From contig NZ_CP108462.1 of NCBI RefSeq assembly GCF_036226365.1, positions 6,790,501-6,854,500 of the forward strand: a DNA stretch of 64,000 bases, written 5' to 3'. Below the pieces are notes generated by a model that made no database searches, was not told the origin of the DNA, and saw only the letters and a list, made by a program, of their open reading frames with translations. A program made the position numbers and the translations under genes. This document shows positions 1 through 9,245 of this stretch, piece after piece (the stretch's first letter is position 1; the number at the start of each line of letters is the position of its first letter). The DNA comes from Streptomyces sp. NBC_01262 (GTDB lineage Bacteria > Actinomycetota > Actinomycetes > Streptomycetales > Streptomycetaceae).

Positions 1-777
1 CGCCAGAACACGATCCTCACCGAGCATCTGCCCGGCCTGCTGGCCCAGTTCGAGCAACCGCCCTCCTGGTGGTACGTCCGGTTCCGCGATCCCGACCATC
101 ACCTGCGGCTGCGCATCGCCCTGCCCGAGGTGTCCGCGTTCGGCGAGGTGGCCCGCACGGTGAGCATCTGGGCCGACGAACTGCATCAAGCCGGCCTTCT
201 TCGGGAAGTGCGGTATCCCACTTCCTACCCGGAGACCGGCCGCTGGGGCTCCGGCCCGGCGTGGGACGCGGCCGAGGAAGTCTTCCGCCGCGACTCCCAA
301 GCTCTGCTCATCCAGCTCGGCCTTCCCGAACTCCAGCGCCCGCACCGGCAGGCGCTGGTGGTCGCTAACACTGTCGCCATCGCCATCGCCTTCACCGGCA
401 GCACCGCCGCAGGCATGCAGTGGCTCCTCGACCACGTCCCTGCCACCGCTCCCTCACCCGTTCCGCGTCCAGTGTTCGACGAGGCGCGCCGCATCGCCGA
501 CCCGCGCGACGACTGGGCGGCGCTGCGCGCGGCCCCGGGCGGTGCCGCCGTCGCCGACGCCTGGGCGGGGCGCGACCAGGCCCTGGCCGACTACAGCACC
601 CACCTGCCCGGACCCGATACCGCAGGCGTCGACCGGGACGACGCCCTCGGCTCCCTCCTGCACACCCACTTCGTCCGGGAGGTCGGCATCGACTTCGATG
701 ACGAGGCCGCCTGCCTGTACCTGGCGCGGGCCGCCGCACTCGCCTGGACCGCCCGCACCGCCGGAGGCCGCCGATGA
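1..777 (+). CDS. Lantibiotic dehydratase C-terminal (SpaB-C / thiopeptide-type bacteriocin) domain, 5' end outside window
   Basis: The reading frame is open from base 1, so the N-terminus lies upstream of the window. The visible 258 residues have the features of the small glutamate-elimination (SpaB-C) domain of class I lanthipeptide dehydratases: an early WWYVRFRDPDHHLRLR strand with the family's RxxDPxxHLRLR-type signature, an EVRYPTSYPETGRWG segment, and a helical second half. In the family this domain removes glutamate from glutamylated Ser/Thr to give dehydroamino acids. The stop overlaps the LanC start (ATGA at 774-777), so the two are coupled. Whether this is the tail of a full LanB or a split stand-alone domain cannot be seen. 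Confidence 0.85.
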   Translation, partial: RQNTILTEHLPGLLAQFEQPPSWWYVRFRDPDHHLRLRIALPEVSAFGEVARTVSIWADELHQAGLLREVRYPTSYPETGRWGSGPAWDAAEEVFRRDSQALLIQLGLPELQRPHRQALVVANTVAIAIAFTGSTAAGMQWLLDHVPATAPSPVPRPVFDEARRIADPRDDWAALRAAPGGAAVADAWAGRDQALADYSTHLPGPDTAGVDRDDALGSLLHTHFVREVGIDFDDEAACLYLARAAALAWTARTAGGRR

Positions 778-2042
778 CCCACGAGCACCAGGCCCTCGAC
801 TTGGTGGGCGTGATCGCCGACTATCTGGCCCATCCTGACACCACACCCGCCCTGCCGACCCGCAAGCCCTGGTGGCCGCAGCTCCTTGCCCATGGGGTGC
901 CGGGCATCGCCCTGCTGCACATCGAACTCGCCGCCGCCGAACTTGGGCCGTGGCAGCGTGCCCATGACTGGCTGGCCTGCGCCACCCGTACGCCGGTCAC
1001 CACCGGAGCCGACAGCCACCTCTACTACGGGGCCCCGGCCATCGCCCACGCCCTCGCCTGCGCCGCCGACGCCCGGCCCGGCGCCTTCGGGCAGGCCCTG
1101 GACTCCCTCGACCAGACGATCGCATCCGACACCCGCCGCCGCGTCGACGCCGCGCATCGCCGCATCGAGCGCGGTGAGCTTCCCAACCTGGCCGAGTTCG
1201 ACGTGATCCGGGGCCTGTCCGGCCTGGGCTCCCACCTGTTGCGCCGCGACCCTGACGGCGAGGCGGTCAGAGCCGTCCTTGAGTACCTGGTACGTCTGAC
1301 CGAGCCGGTGAAATCGGGCGGGGAGCTGTTACCGGGCTGGTGGACAGCGGCAGGCCCGTCAGGACGCGACGACGACCAGTTCACCGGAGGTCACGGCAAC
1401 GCCGGTATGGCCCACGGCATCGCCGGGCCGCTGGCCGCCCTTGCCCTGGCCGCGTTGGGCGGGGTCACCGTAGACGGCCACCTGGAGGCGATCGGCCGGA
1501 TCTGCGCGTGGCTCGACCAGTGGCGCACCGATACAGACACCGGCCCCATCTGGCCCTACATGGTCAAGCTCCCCGAACTCCATGACGGATGCCTGAACGC
1601 CCCCGGCAGCCGTCGCCCGAGCTGGTGTTACGGCACCGCCGGACTGGCCCGCGCCCAGCAACTCGCCGCCCTGGCCACCGGGGATGACGACCGTCGGCAC
1701 ATGGCGGAGGACGCGCTGATCCGGGCTCTGGCCGACCCCGTCCAGCTCGCGGCGACCACCGACGCCTCGCTGTGCCACGGATACGCCGGGCTCGCACACA
1801 TCGCCGTCCGTACCGCCGCCGACGCCACCGAGGCCGCCGCCGCGCGACTGTACGCCCTCGTCCCCGGCCTGCTGGACGCCGTTCAGCCCGCCGACACCGA
1901 CCCCCAGCTCACGGCCGCTGCCCTCCTGGAAAGCGACCCGGGATTCCTCGAAGGCGCCGCCGGCGTCGCGCTGGCCGCACTCGCCCCCGCCACCAACACA
2001 GTGCCCCTCTCCCACTGGGACGCCTGCCTACTCATCGACTGA
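774..2042 (+). CDS. LanC-type lanthipeptide cyclase
   Basis: This 422-residue protein is of normal LanC length. Zinc ligands are visible as Cys285 in SWCYGTAG and Cys334-His335 in LCHGYAG, with an upstream GHGNAGMAHGIAGPLA segment typical of the alpha/alpha toroid. LanC enzymes catalyse Michael addition of cysteine thiols to dehydroamino acids, forming (methyl)lanthionine rings. The start overlaps the preceding dehydratase stop by 4 bp. The next gene begins 33 bp downstream, so the three form one operon. No precursor peptide gene is visible here; it should lie upstream. Confidence 0.92.
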   Translation: MTHEHQALDLVGVIADYLAHPDTTPALPTRKPWWPQLLAHGVPGIALLHIELAAAELGPWQRAHDWLACATRTPVTTGADSHLYYGAPAIAHALACAADARPGAFGQALDSLDQTIASDTRRRVDAAHRRIERGELPNLAEFDVIRGLSGLGSHLLRRDPDGEAVRAVLEYLVRLTEPVKSGGELLPGWWTAAGPSGRDDDQFTGGHGNAGMAHGIAGPLAALALAALGGVTVDGHLEAIGRICAWLDQWRTDTDTGPIWPYMVKLPELHDGCLNAPGSRRPSWCYGTAGLARAQQLAALATGDDDRRHMAEDALIRALADPVQLAATTDASLCHGYAGLAHIAVRTAADATEAAAARLYALVPGLLDAVQPADTDPQLTAAALLESDPGFLEGAAGVALAALAPATNTVPLSHWDACLLID

Positions 2043-2074
2043 CCGTCATTGCCCACCGAAGGATGCCCCGACCA

Positions 2075-4162
2075 ATGCGAACAGAATGGTGCCAGCGCAG
2101 CATCGTGTTCCCCGACCGCGCCACCGCCGAACACGTCGCCGTCCATGACCTGGGCCCCGCCCTGATCGCCGCCCAGGACGCCGGCCACCTCCACGGCTGG
2201 TGGTACATGAACAAGCAGCCCTGGCAGCTGCGCTACCTGCCCGACGACCCCGCCTCCACCGCCATCAACGACCTGCTGGACAAGCTGGCCGCCGACGGCC
2301 GGATCGTTCGCTGGACGCTCGGGATCTACGAGCCCGAGACGTCGGCCTTCGGCGGCGACGCGGCCATGGACGTTGCCCATGACCTCTTCCACCACGACAG
2401 CCGCCACCTGCTCACCTACGACCCGTCCCTCACCACCCGGCATCTGGGCCGGAGGGAGACCGCGGTCCTGCTGTGCAGCGCGATGATGCGCGCGGCCGAC
2501 CTGGACTGGTACGAGCAGGGCGACGTATGGGCGAAGGTCGCCGCACTGCGCCCGGCCACGAGGGCCCTTCCTTCCGAGCGGGCTGCCGAGATAGCCCCGG
2601 CGATGCGACGACTGATGACCGCCAACATCCGAGCCATGTGCAGCCCGAACGGTCCGCTCACTGGCCACGACGCATGGGTGAACGCCTTCGAGCAGGCCGG
2701 GCAGGCCCTGACCCACCTGGCGCGTAACGGCAGGCTGACACGGGGTCTGCGGGCCGTCCTCGCCCACCATGTGATCTTCCACTCCAACCGCGCCGGCCTC
2801 CCCTTGGAGACCCAAAGCGCCATGTCAGCACTAGCGAAAGAAGTAGTCATGGGAACGAGTGACAACACCGCGTCGGCGCCCGAGCAAGGCCCGCCGAGCA
2901 CTAGCGTCGGCGAGGTGAACAGCGACACGATCGAAGACACCCGCACCCCTGCCGAACGCCTCCGCGACGCCCTGGTTGACCAGGTCATCAAGGAAGGCCG
3001 GGTGCACACACCCCGCGTCGAGGAGGCCCTGCGGACCGTACCCCGCCACCTGTTCGTCCCCGACGCACCTCTCGAGGACGCCTACGCCAACTCGACGGTC
3101 CACGTCAAGCACGACGACGACGGGACGTCGATCAGCTGCGCGTCTCAGCCAGGCGTCGTCGGGCTCATGCTGGAACAGCTCCAACCCCAGCCCGGCGACA
3201 AGGTGCTCGAGCTGGGCGCGGGCACCGGCTACAACGCCGGCCTGCTCGCCACGCTGGTCGGAGACGGCGGCCACGTCACCACGATCGACGTGGACGACGA
3301 CCTCGTCGATGACGCCCGCTCGCACCTGGCCACCGCGGGCATCGAGAACGTCACCGTCATCCTCCGCGACGGTGCCCTCGGCCACCCCGACGGCGCACCC
3401 TACGACCGGATCATCGCCACCGTCGGCGCGCACGGCATCCCCCACGCCTGGATGGACCAACTCGCGCCCGGCGGCCGGCTCCTCGTCCCGCAGCGCCTCC
3501 GGGGCAGCGTCTCCCGCTCGATCGCCTACGAGCGTCAGGGCGACCGCTGGCTCTCGATCGGCAGCGAGATGAACACGTTCATGCCGCTCCGGCGGGGCAT
3601 CGCCGACGACGACCGTCGCATGGTCCCCCTGACCTCGACCGGCTCGGTCCGCCTGCAGACCACTGCGGAACAGCCGGTCGACGCGGACGCCCTGGCCGAC
3701 GTCCTGGACCAGCCCCGCACCGTGGTGTGGTCTGAGGTGATGTACCGCGCCATGGAGTCGCCCGAGTGGATGGAGCTGTGGCTGACCTGCACGCTGCCCA
3801 GCGGCCTGACCCGGATGCCCTTCGAAAAGGAGGCAGTCGGCGGCCTGCTCACCGAGGACCCGTACCCCTCCTCCGGCGCGGCGTTCGACAAGGGTGCCCT
3901 CACCTACCTCGCTCGGCGCCTGTCGACCGAGCGCACCCCGGAGGGCGGCAAGCTGTGGGAGTTCGGAGTCGTCGGGCAGGGCCCCGGCAGCGACGAACTG
4001 GCTGGCCGGGTCGCTGATTCGATGCGCACCTGGGACCGCGAGTACCGCGGCCGTGAAGCGCAGTTCGAGATCCAGCCCCTCGACGCTGAGCCGATCGAGA
4101 CGGGCCCCGGCCGTTTCTCCTTCGACACCGTGCTCAACCGCATCGTCGTCGACTGGCAGTGA
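2075..4162 (+). CDS. FxLD-system fusion: SpaB-C-like domain plus protein-L-isoaspartate O-methyltransferase
   Basis: I chose ATG 2075 (695 aa) because GAAGGA sits about 11 nt upstream; ATG 2063 is in frame but too close to that site. Residues about 1-260 resemble a thiopeptide/SpaB-C-type domain (the WWYMNKQPWQLRYLP strand and a DLFHHDSRHLL segment). From about residue 310 the protein is a PCMT-like methyltransferase with the SAM motif VLELGAGTGYN near residue 378. The last roughly 190 residues are specific to this family. Known relatives in class I lanthipeptide loci methylate an Asp side chain, leading through aspartimide to isoaspartate. Inferred role: a second elimination-like domain plus backbone-editing methyltransferase acting on the lanthipeptide. 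Confidence 0.85.
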   Translation: MRTEWCQRSIVFPDRATAEHVAVHDLGPALIAAQDAGHLHGWWYMNKQPWQLRYLPDDPASTAINDLLDKLAADGRIVRWTLGIYEPETSAFGGDAAMDVAHDLFHHDSRHLLTYDPSLTTRHLGRRETAVLLCSAMMRAADLDWYEQGDVWAKVAALRPATRALPSERAAEIAPAMRRLMTANIRAMCSPNGPLTGHDAWVNAFEQAGQALTHLARNGRLTRGLRAVLAHHVIFHSNRAGLPLETQSAMSALAKEVVMGTSDNTASAPEQGPPSTSVGEVNSDTIEDTRTPAERLRDALVDQVIKEGRVHTPRVEEALRTVPRHLFVPDAPLEDAYANSTVHVKHDDDGTSISCASQPGVVGLMLEQLQPQPGDKVLELGAGTGYNAGLLATLVGDGGHVTTIDVDDDLVDDARSHLATAGIENVTVILRDGALGHPDGAPYDRIIATVGAHGIPHAWMDQLAPGGRLLVPQRLRGSVSRSIAYERQGDRWLSIGSEMNTFMPLRRGIADDDRRMVPLTSTGSVRLQTTAEQPVDADALADVLDQPRTVVWSEVMYRAMESPEWMELWLTCTLPSGLTRMPFEKEAVGGLLTEDPYPSSGAAFDKGALTYLARRLSTERTPEGGKLWEFGVVGQGPGSDELAGRVADSMRTWDREYRGREAQFEIQPLDAEPIETGPGRFSFDTVLNRIVVDWQ

Positions 4163-4266
4163 GCCAGCCGCCACGTAGGCAGTAAGGCGGCTCCCTCTGA
4201 CTGCCCGCCCGCGGCCAGAGGGAACCGTCACCCCGACCACCCTTCACCGTCGTTCGGAAGGAAAAC

Positions 4267-5391
4267 GTGGACCCCAACGGACCGATAGCACGGCGCTTTC
4301 CGCTCGTGGCACGGGTCCGGCCGGTGTGCCTACCGCTCCCCGCCCGTGTCGGCAAGCTCGCAGAACTTGCCGACACGGCGGAGCGGGAGGCGTACCAGGG
4401 CGCGGCTTCCAGCGTCTTCAACCAGGCCGCCCTCATGGCCTCTGACCTTGGCCTGCCGGACTTAGCCCGCCGGTGGTGCCACCGGCACGCCGCCGCCTAC
4501 CTGCAGGCACGCCCCCTGATCGGCATGGACGCGATCCGTGGCCTGGAACCGCTAGTCAACCTGGCCCGGCTGCACATCCGTGCCGGCCGTGGCGACGAGG
4601 GGCACCGGATGCTCCGAGCCCTCTACGAAGCCGTTACCGAGGGCACCGCCGCCGTCCTCGACGGCATTGCCGTGCCGACTGATCTCACCGCTACCGACGC
4701 GGACCGTCAGGAAGTGCGTCAGTGGCTGTGGCGGGTCATCATCGCTGACGGCACCCGTGCTCTGACCGCTGCCGGACGCTGGCAGGACGCCCTCGCCCAT
4801 GTCAAGCAGCACCACGGCATCGGCAAGCACATGCTCGACGGCCGTCAGGTCGCCGTTCTCGCCCGCGCCACCACCGGTGACCACGACAAGGCTCAGCGAC
4901 TACTCGCCGAGACCATCCCGGGCGACCCTTGGGAGAACGCCGTCACCGCCTGCCTCACCGCCTTGTGTATAGCGCCGGACCGTCGGCCTGCCAGCCATGA
5001 GATCGAGGCCCTGCTGGTTTGCTGCCGCCGAGTCGACTTCCAGCCCGACCTCGTGGTCTTCCACACCCGCTTGGCGTTGTCGGCCGTCGACGCCGCCGGT
5101 CGCAGCGGCCATGCCGGGGTGCAGAAGGAGGCATCAGAGTTGGTCGACCGGATCGTGAAGGTTGGCGACGGGTACGCGGCACGTGATGTCCTCGCGCACG
5201 ACGGCTGCGCCAACATGCTCAGTGAGCGGCAGACGCGATGCCTTGCTGAAGTGGTGGACGCATGCGCACTGGGAAGCCGCACCCTACCCGCAGGGCTGCG
5301 AGGTGACCTTTCGACTGCGCTGGGAATCAGCGAAGCCGTGATCACGGGCACGCTGACAGCCCGCCCCCCAGACGCTAACTCGGCGCGGTGA
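4267..5391 (+). CDS. Unassigned helical (TPR-like) protein of the lanthipeptide locus
   Basis: The GTG start has a good GGAAGGAAAAC ribosome site directly upstream. The 374 residues are rich in paired helices with alternating Ala/Leu/Arg (AALMASDLGLPDLARRWCHRHAAAYL and LVNLARLHIRAGRGDEGHRML), resembling the tetratricopeptide part of Streptomyces regulators but with no helix-turn-helix in front. It lies 104 bp after the FxLD methyltransferase on the same strand and probably belongs to the same transcription unit. A regulatory or scaffold role is only a guess from this architecture. Confidence 0.6.
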   Translation: MDPNGPIARRFPLVARVRPVCLPLPARVGKLAELADTAEREAYQGAASSVFNQAALMASDLGLPDLARRWCHRHAAAYLQARPLIGMDAIRGLEPLVNLARLHIRAGRGDEGHRMLRALYEAVTEGTAAVLDGIAVPTDLTATDADRQEVRQWLWRVIIADGTRALTAAGRWQDALAHVKQHHGIGKHMLDGRQVAVLARATTGDHDKAQRLLAETIPGDPWENAVTACLTALCIAPDRRPASHEIEALLVCCRRVDFQPDLVVFHTRLALSAVDAAGRSGHAGVQKEASELVDRIVKVGDGYAARDVLAHDGCANMLSERQTRCLAEVVDACALGSRTLPAGLRGDLSTALGISEAVITGTLTARPPDANSAR

Positions 5392-5654
5392 CCGATCCCG
5401 AGTCTCCCGCGCCTGAGCTGTCGACCACCCGAGGCTTTAAGCCCGGCCAAGGGTTGAAACTGCCCGATCAGGAAACGGCCCCGCCGGACCGCTCCGTTGC
5501 TTTCGGCAGCTGCCAGCTACCGAGGACTGCTCTCTTACAAGTTTGACTGGCTTCGGGGAGGCGCCAGAGACCCTTGTAAACGGGGCGGTGCGACAGCTGT
5601 TCCGTCTGATGTACTCGCCCGGCTGCGCTGGTTGCTCTCTGCCAGGATCTCGGC

Positions 5655-6500
5655 ATGAGACTAAACCTGGGTATCACTCTGGAGTACGCCGACGACGTGC
5701 TCCGCCGAGCGGAGACGACGTGGGGCAACGCGCGTGGCGCGCAGGACTACTACCGCGCCTACACAGATGCGGTCCATGACACTTACCCCACGCTCAAGCA
5801 GGCCTTCGCTGCCCCGGATCTCGGTTCCAGCCTGCACTCTGCGGCCTACTGGAACCTGCTACCGATCGGTGGTGTGCAACCGCAGCATGTCTTCACCACC
5901 GACCCAGACGTGGCAAGGAGTATGCAACGAGCCCAGCGCGCGGAGAACCAGGCGCTCTCCACTGAGATCGAGAACCAGGTGAGGGCCCTAGCACAGGCCC
6001 GCGCCGAGCTTGAGGCGCTGAAGAAGCTCGCCGCCCGGCCCGGCGTGCCCGTTGTCTACGACACCAACATGCTCAACCACTGGCGGCAGCCCGGCGACGT
6101 CCTGTGGCGCGAGGTCTTCAAGGCCCAGGGCGAGAGCGTTCCGCTTACCCGGCTGGTCGTGCCGCTGCGTGTGATCGATGAACTCGATCGGCAGAAGTAT
6201 GGCCAGGGTGAACTCGCTAAGAAAGCCACCACCGCCATCCGCTACCTGGAGCGCGTCCTCAAGGCGGGCCAACCCGGAGCGCCGGTGTCGCTGCGCCAAG
6301 GTGTCACGCTGGAGGTGTGGGTCGACACCGACGACCGTGGCGGTGACGCTGACCTATCGATTCTGCGCTGCGCTGCTGACCTGGACAACCTCCACCCAAA
6401 CGACGGCGTCCGGGTCCTTACCGACGACTTCGGTATGCGTCTGCGCGCCCAGCAGATGGGCTTGAACGTGATGGGCCTGCCGCAGGACCACCGAAAGTGA
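5655..6500 (+). CDS. PIN-domain ribonuclease-like protein
   Basis: ATG 5655 follows AGGAT about 9 nt upstream. The 281-residue protein has a roughly 110-residue helical N-terminal part, a short coiled coil (AQARAELEALKKL) and a C-terminal PIN fold. Acidic residues expected of a metal-dependent RNase are visible: Asp136 in VVYDTNML, Glu176 in VIDELDRQKYG, Asp in GGDADLSIL and Asp-Asp in VLTDDFGMRL. No antitoxin-sized gene is adjacent, and the long N-terminal domain is unlike VapC toxins. The substrate is unknown. It sits between the lanthipeptide locus and the low-G+C module with no sign of belonging to either. Confidence 0.78.
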   Translation: MRLNLGITLEYADDVLRRAETTWGNARGAQDYYRAYTDAVHDTYPTLKQAFAAPDLGSSLHSAAYWNLLPIGGVQPQHVFTTDPDVARSMQRAQRAENQALSTEIENQVRALAQARAELEALKKLAARPGVPVVYDTNMLNHWRQPGDVLWREVFKAQGESVPLTRLVVPLRVIDELDRQKYGQGELAKKATTAIRYLERVLKAGQPGAPVSLRQGVTLEVWVDTDDRGGDADLSILRCAADLDNLHPNDGVRVLTDDFGMRLRAQQMGLNVMGLPQDHRK

Positions 6501-6972
6501 GGCACCGCTCGACGACGTGCCGCCGGAGCATGGGGTCAGGTTCAGCCTCGGGCCTTCGCCAGGGGTGCCGTTCGGTAGGTGATCGCGGAAGGGGAAGCGA
6601 CCAGTGAGAATGAGGATTGCTGAGGCTGGCAGGGACTTCACGACCGTGGGCATCTACGTAGAGATGGCTTCCCCCTCACCGAACCCGTCCTCATGGGTTT
6701 CGCGGAAGCCCCACGCGGCCTGTGAAGCGATAGGCCCCAGCTGATACGGGCCGCGTGAGTTGGGAGGACGGACTAGCTTCCGTCATTCCCCGACCGTCGT
6801 ACGCGTGACCGAATCGGGCGTTCATCGACGCCATTAGTCCACATAGTTACGTCCAGTGGGTTGCAGAAGAGGGTGATGAGGACAGAAGGTATGCATGAGG
6901 GGGGGCTGTCAGTGCCGGCTGCTAGCTTGTGACTTCTGCCTCCCAACGGCCAGCAAGGGGACGGAGTCGATC
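6501..6972. other. Intergenic region, no gene recognised
   Basis: About 470 bp without a convincing reading frame. A start at 6895 upstream of the next gene is in frame, but AAGGGGACGGAG before ATG 6973 argues for the later start. No terminator, RNA gene or repeat was recognised. Confidence 0.5.
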
Positions 6973-8109
6973 ATGGAAAGCGGCGAAGAAGACTACTTTG
7001 CCTTCTTGTCCCTGACCGGCGACCGCTTCGACGCCCCGGGGATGCCCGTCGAGACAGCGCGCGAGGTGGGGAACTTCCGAGAGGCGATCTTGAAGATCGC
7101 TCGAGACCTGTGGATGGATAGCAATCCAGACCGTCAGCGCCTGCCCAACGGATTCTATGAGGCTTTCGATCTGCGTCTAATTGACGTCGAGAGCGGTAGT
7201 GCCAGGCCTAGAATGACGCTACATAGGCCTGCAAGAAAGGTTAGTGACCATGATTGGGATGAGTGGTCCACTTACTACATTCAGGCACGCGATAAACTGA
7301 CCGACTCTCTGCAAAGCGTCGCACAGACCCGACAGGCTCCGATTAATCTTTCACCTGGTGCGATGAGAGCAATCCGCCGCGTGGGTTCGAGCCTTCAAGA
7401 TTCTGAAACCATGATTCTCGGCGATCCGAAGCAGGAGTCTAGACGCGCCGTTATTGATCACGCCGTGCGTGAAATTCTAGAGGAAATCGAGGAACTGGCA
7501 CCCACGTCGGAGTCGGTACAAATCGAGGGCATGATTGTCGAGTACGATGGCTCGACGATGAGCTTTCGGGTGAAGACTAAGGTCGGTACCTCAAGCTGCC
7601 GACTCGACCACGCACGTCATGACTTGGCGGTGCTAGCCAAGGAGTACTTGGCTGCAGATGGAATTACGGCACCAGACGTTTTGATTGGTGGAGAGACCGC
7701 TGACCCTACCCAAAAGAATATCCAGCTCTTCAACGTAACGTCCATCGCGGCCATTCGCTCGATTGAAGAGAAAGCGTTGCTCGCTAATCTCGATCAGATC
7801 AAGGGCCTGCAGGACGGGTGGCTGGGGCCAGCCAGTGAAGCACCTAGCGCGGATGTAGTTGAAAAGGTGCGGCGGGTGATTCCGCGCATTGCTAGCCTAG
7901 GCACTGAAGTCTCAATTGTGCCGAACTCTGATGGAGCAATCGTCATCGAGTGGCGACGAGGCGATGTAGAGATGTCGGCCGCGATCGAAGGTACCGACGA
8001 GCTTTTCCTGTGCGCTGATAACGCCGCCACTGACGCTCTACTGGAAAAACAGACCGAGTTCGACGAAGCCCTTCTGTTGCGTTTTCTAGAGAGCGGGAGT
8101 ATGAAGTGA
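6973..8109 (+). CDS. Unknown protein A of a low-G+C two-gene module
   Basis: ATG 6973 is preceded by AAGGGGACGGAG, giving 378 residues (an upstream in-frame ATG at 6895 lacks a ribosome site). Base composition drops: 7201-7260 is 50% G+C in an otherwise strongly G+C-rich region, which suggests transfer. The N-terminal two thirds are not recognisable. Near residue 280 there is an LQDGWLGPASEAPSADVVEK segment followed by VSIVPNSDGAIVIEW. I recall this kind of 'DGW ... P..DG.v.iEW' block from uncharacterised bacterial proteins encoded beside partners like the next gene. The stop overlaps the next start (GTGA), implying a stoichiometric pair. Confidence 0.7.
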   Translation: MESGEEDYFAFLSLTGDRFDAPGMPVETAREVGNFREAILKIARDLWMDSNPDRQRLPNGFYEAFDLRLIDVESGSARPRMTLHRPARKVSDHDWDEWSTYYIQARDKLTDSLQSVAQTRQAPINLSPGAMRAIRRVGSSLQDSETMILGDPKQESRRAVIDHAVREILEEIEELAPTSESVQIEGMIVEYDGSTMSFRVKTKVGTSSCRLDHARHDLAVLAKEYLAADGITAPDVLIGGETADPTQKNIQLFNVTSIAAIRSIEEKALLANLDQIKGLQDGWLGPASEAPSADVVEKVRRVIPRIASLGTEVSIVPNSDGAIVIEWRRGDVEMSAAIEGTDELFLCADNAATDALLEKQTEFDEALLLRFLESGSMK

Positions 8110-8510
8110 CGCAACCTCCAGACGCCCCTCTGATTGGGGATGCGAGCGAGACTCTACTCCGCCAAATACATCCCTCCCAGTTCCCAGCCGGGGCACCTTC
8201 GAGCGAAGCATTTGTTCCATCAGAACGCGACAAATACCTTCTCTCTACTATGCGAGAAAGAGTAGGTGCACAAGAGGCTCACCGCCGTTGGACTGAGGAG
8301 TTGGAAAAAGAATCCGTTGGCACTTTCGGTATATCTGTGGGAGAAATACGGTCCGAAGGACTCACTGCAATTGATGACGCGGAGGCTAGCGCCCAACCGG
8401 ACCACGCGTCAGTGGACTTTACGGCAGTGCCGTCCAAGGGTAAGCGGAAGCAAATTGGCCGAAGGCTGAGGGACGCAGCCGTAGCTCGCGGCTGCCTGTT
8501 TCAGCCGTGA
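8106..8510 (+). CDS. Unknown protein B of the two-gene module
   Basis: GTG 8106 overlaps the stop of protein A by 4 bp; the product is 134 residues. It has a LRQIHPSQFPAGAPSSEAFVPSERDKYLLS block, a GTFGISVGEI core and a C-terminal KRKQIGRRLRDAAVARGCLF tail. This layout (Q[VI]HP at the start, RLRDAAxARGCLF at the end) looks like a conserved but unnamed family. No catalytic motif is evident. Lower G+C than neighbours, like protein A. A toxin-antitoxin, defence or substrate-adaptor role is possible but not shown. Confidence 0.7.
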   Translation: MTQPPDAPLIGDASETLLRQIHPSQFPAGAPSSEAFVPSERDKYLLSTMRERVGAQEAHRRWTEELEKESVGTFGISVGEIRSEGLTAIDDAEASAQPDHASVDFTAVPSKGKRKQIGRRLRDAAVARGCLFQP

Positions 8511-8805
8511 GCGCGGTTGGGCCAAAAGCGTGCCACATCGAGCGGTGAACTAAGGCTCTTAGAGCGCGCTAGGGCTTTTCTGTTGAATCAACGTGCGGAC
8601 CCAAAGCAAGATGCCTCCCAGGTGGAGTCGGCGGGTGGCGGTCTCTTCCCGCCAGCGATCAGGGTGGGGACCGCCTAATTGGAAGGCCGCGACAGGATGC
8701 CGCCCAAGCCCGCCCCCGCGCGACGCCAGGCCGTCTGGGCGCGCTGCCGCCCACGGAGGGCGGACATTTGCCGGGCTGTCTGTACCACCCTCTACGCTCG
8801 AACAC
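8511..8805. other. Junction between accessory module and phage tail region
   Basis: About 295 bp without a clear gene. A short frame starting at the ATG near 8699 and running about 130 bp is basic and low-complexity and could be the tail of a deleted phage head gene. I cannot support it as a CDS. The expected upstream phage genes (terminase, portal, capsid) are missing at exactly this point. Confidence 0.4.
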
Positions 8806-9240
8806 ATGAGCGTTCCTGTGAATGAGGGGCTGACCCTGGGGGCCGTCAGCGCGATCGTTGAGAGAAAGGTTCTCACCGATACGGTGAGGATCTACCGGCC
8901 TGGTGATCTGGTGTTCAATCCGGAGACCGGTCAGTACGAGCCGGGCCCGCCCGTTACCGTCCATGAAGGTTCAGGCGCTGTGTTCTCAAGCGGTGGGCCG
9001 GGCATCGTCCTGAATCTTGAGGGTCAGGCGTACGTGGATGACACGACCTCGAGGTATCGCTTGCTGACGCCTCTGGCTGCGGCTGTTGCCTCCCGAGGGG
9101 ACTTCGTGACTGTCCTGGCGTCGCAGGACGCCGGCATGGTGGGGCGGATCTGGAAGGCCATGGACCTCGGCGATACCAACACCCTGTCCGTGGTCCGCAC
9201 GACGTGGCTGGACCAGCAGACCCAGACCACCGGGGGTTGA
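8806..9240 (+). CDS. Phage neck/connector-region protein, DUF6093 type (copy 1)
   Basis: The product is 144 residues from ATG 8806. The VLTDTVRIYRPGD start, a YRLLTP motif and the W-K/Q-x-x-D segment near the end are features I associate with the DUF6093 family, found before HK97-gp10-like genes in actinophages and prophages. It is the first recognisable gene of the phage module. The product is probably a head-tail interface component. A diverged paralogue follows after 5 bp. Confidence 0.65.
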   Translation: MSVPVNEGLTLGAVSAIVERKVLTDTVRIYRPGDLVFNPETGQYEPGPPVTVHEGSGAVFSSGGPGIVLNLEGQAYVDDTTSRYRLLTPLAAAVASRGDFVTVLASQDAGMVGRIWKAMDLGDTNTLSVVRTTWLDQQTQTTGG

Positions 9241-9245
9241 GGGGC

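Noticed and set aside
1772-2074. An N-terminal extension of the FxLD fusion protein starting at 1772
   Set aside because: It overlaps the LanC C-terminus in another frame and is Arg/Pro-rich; ATG 2075 has a proper ribosome site.
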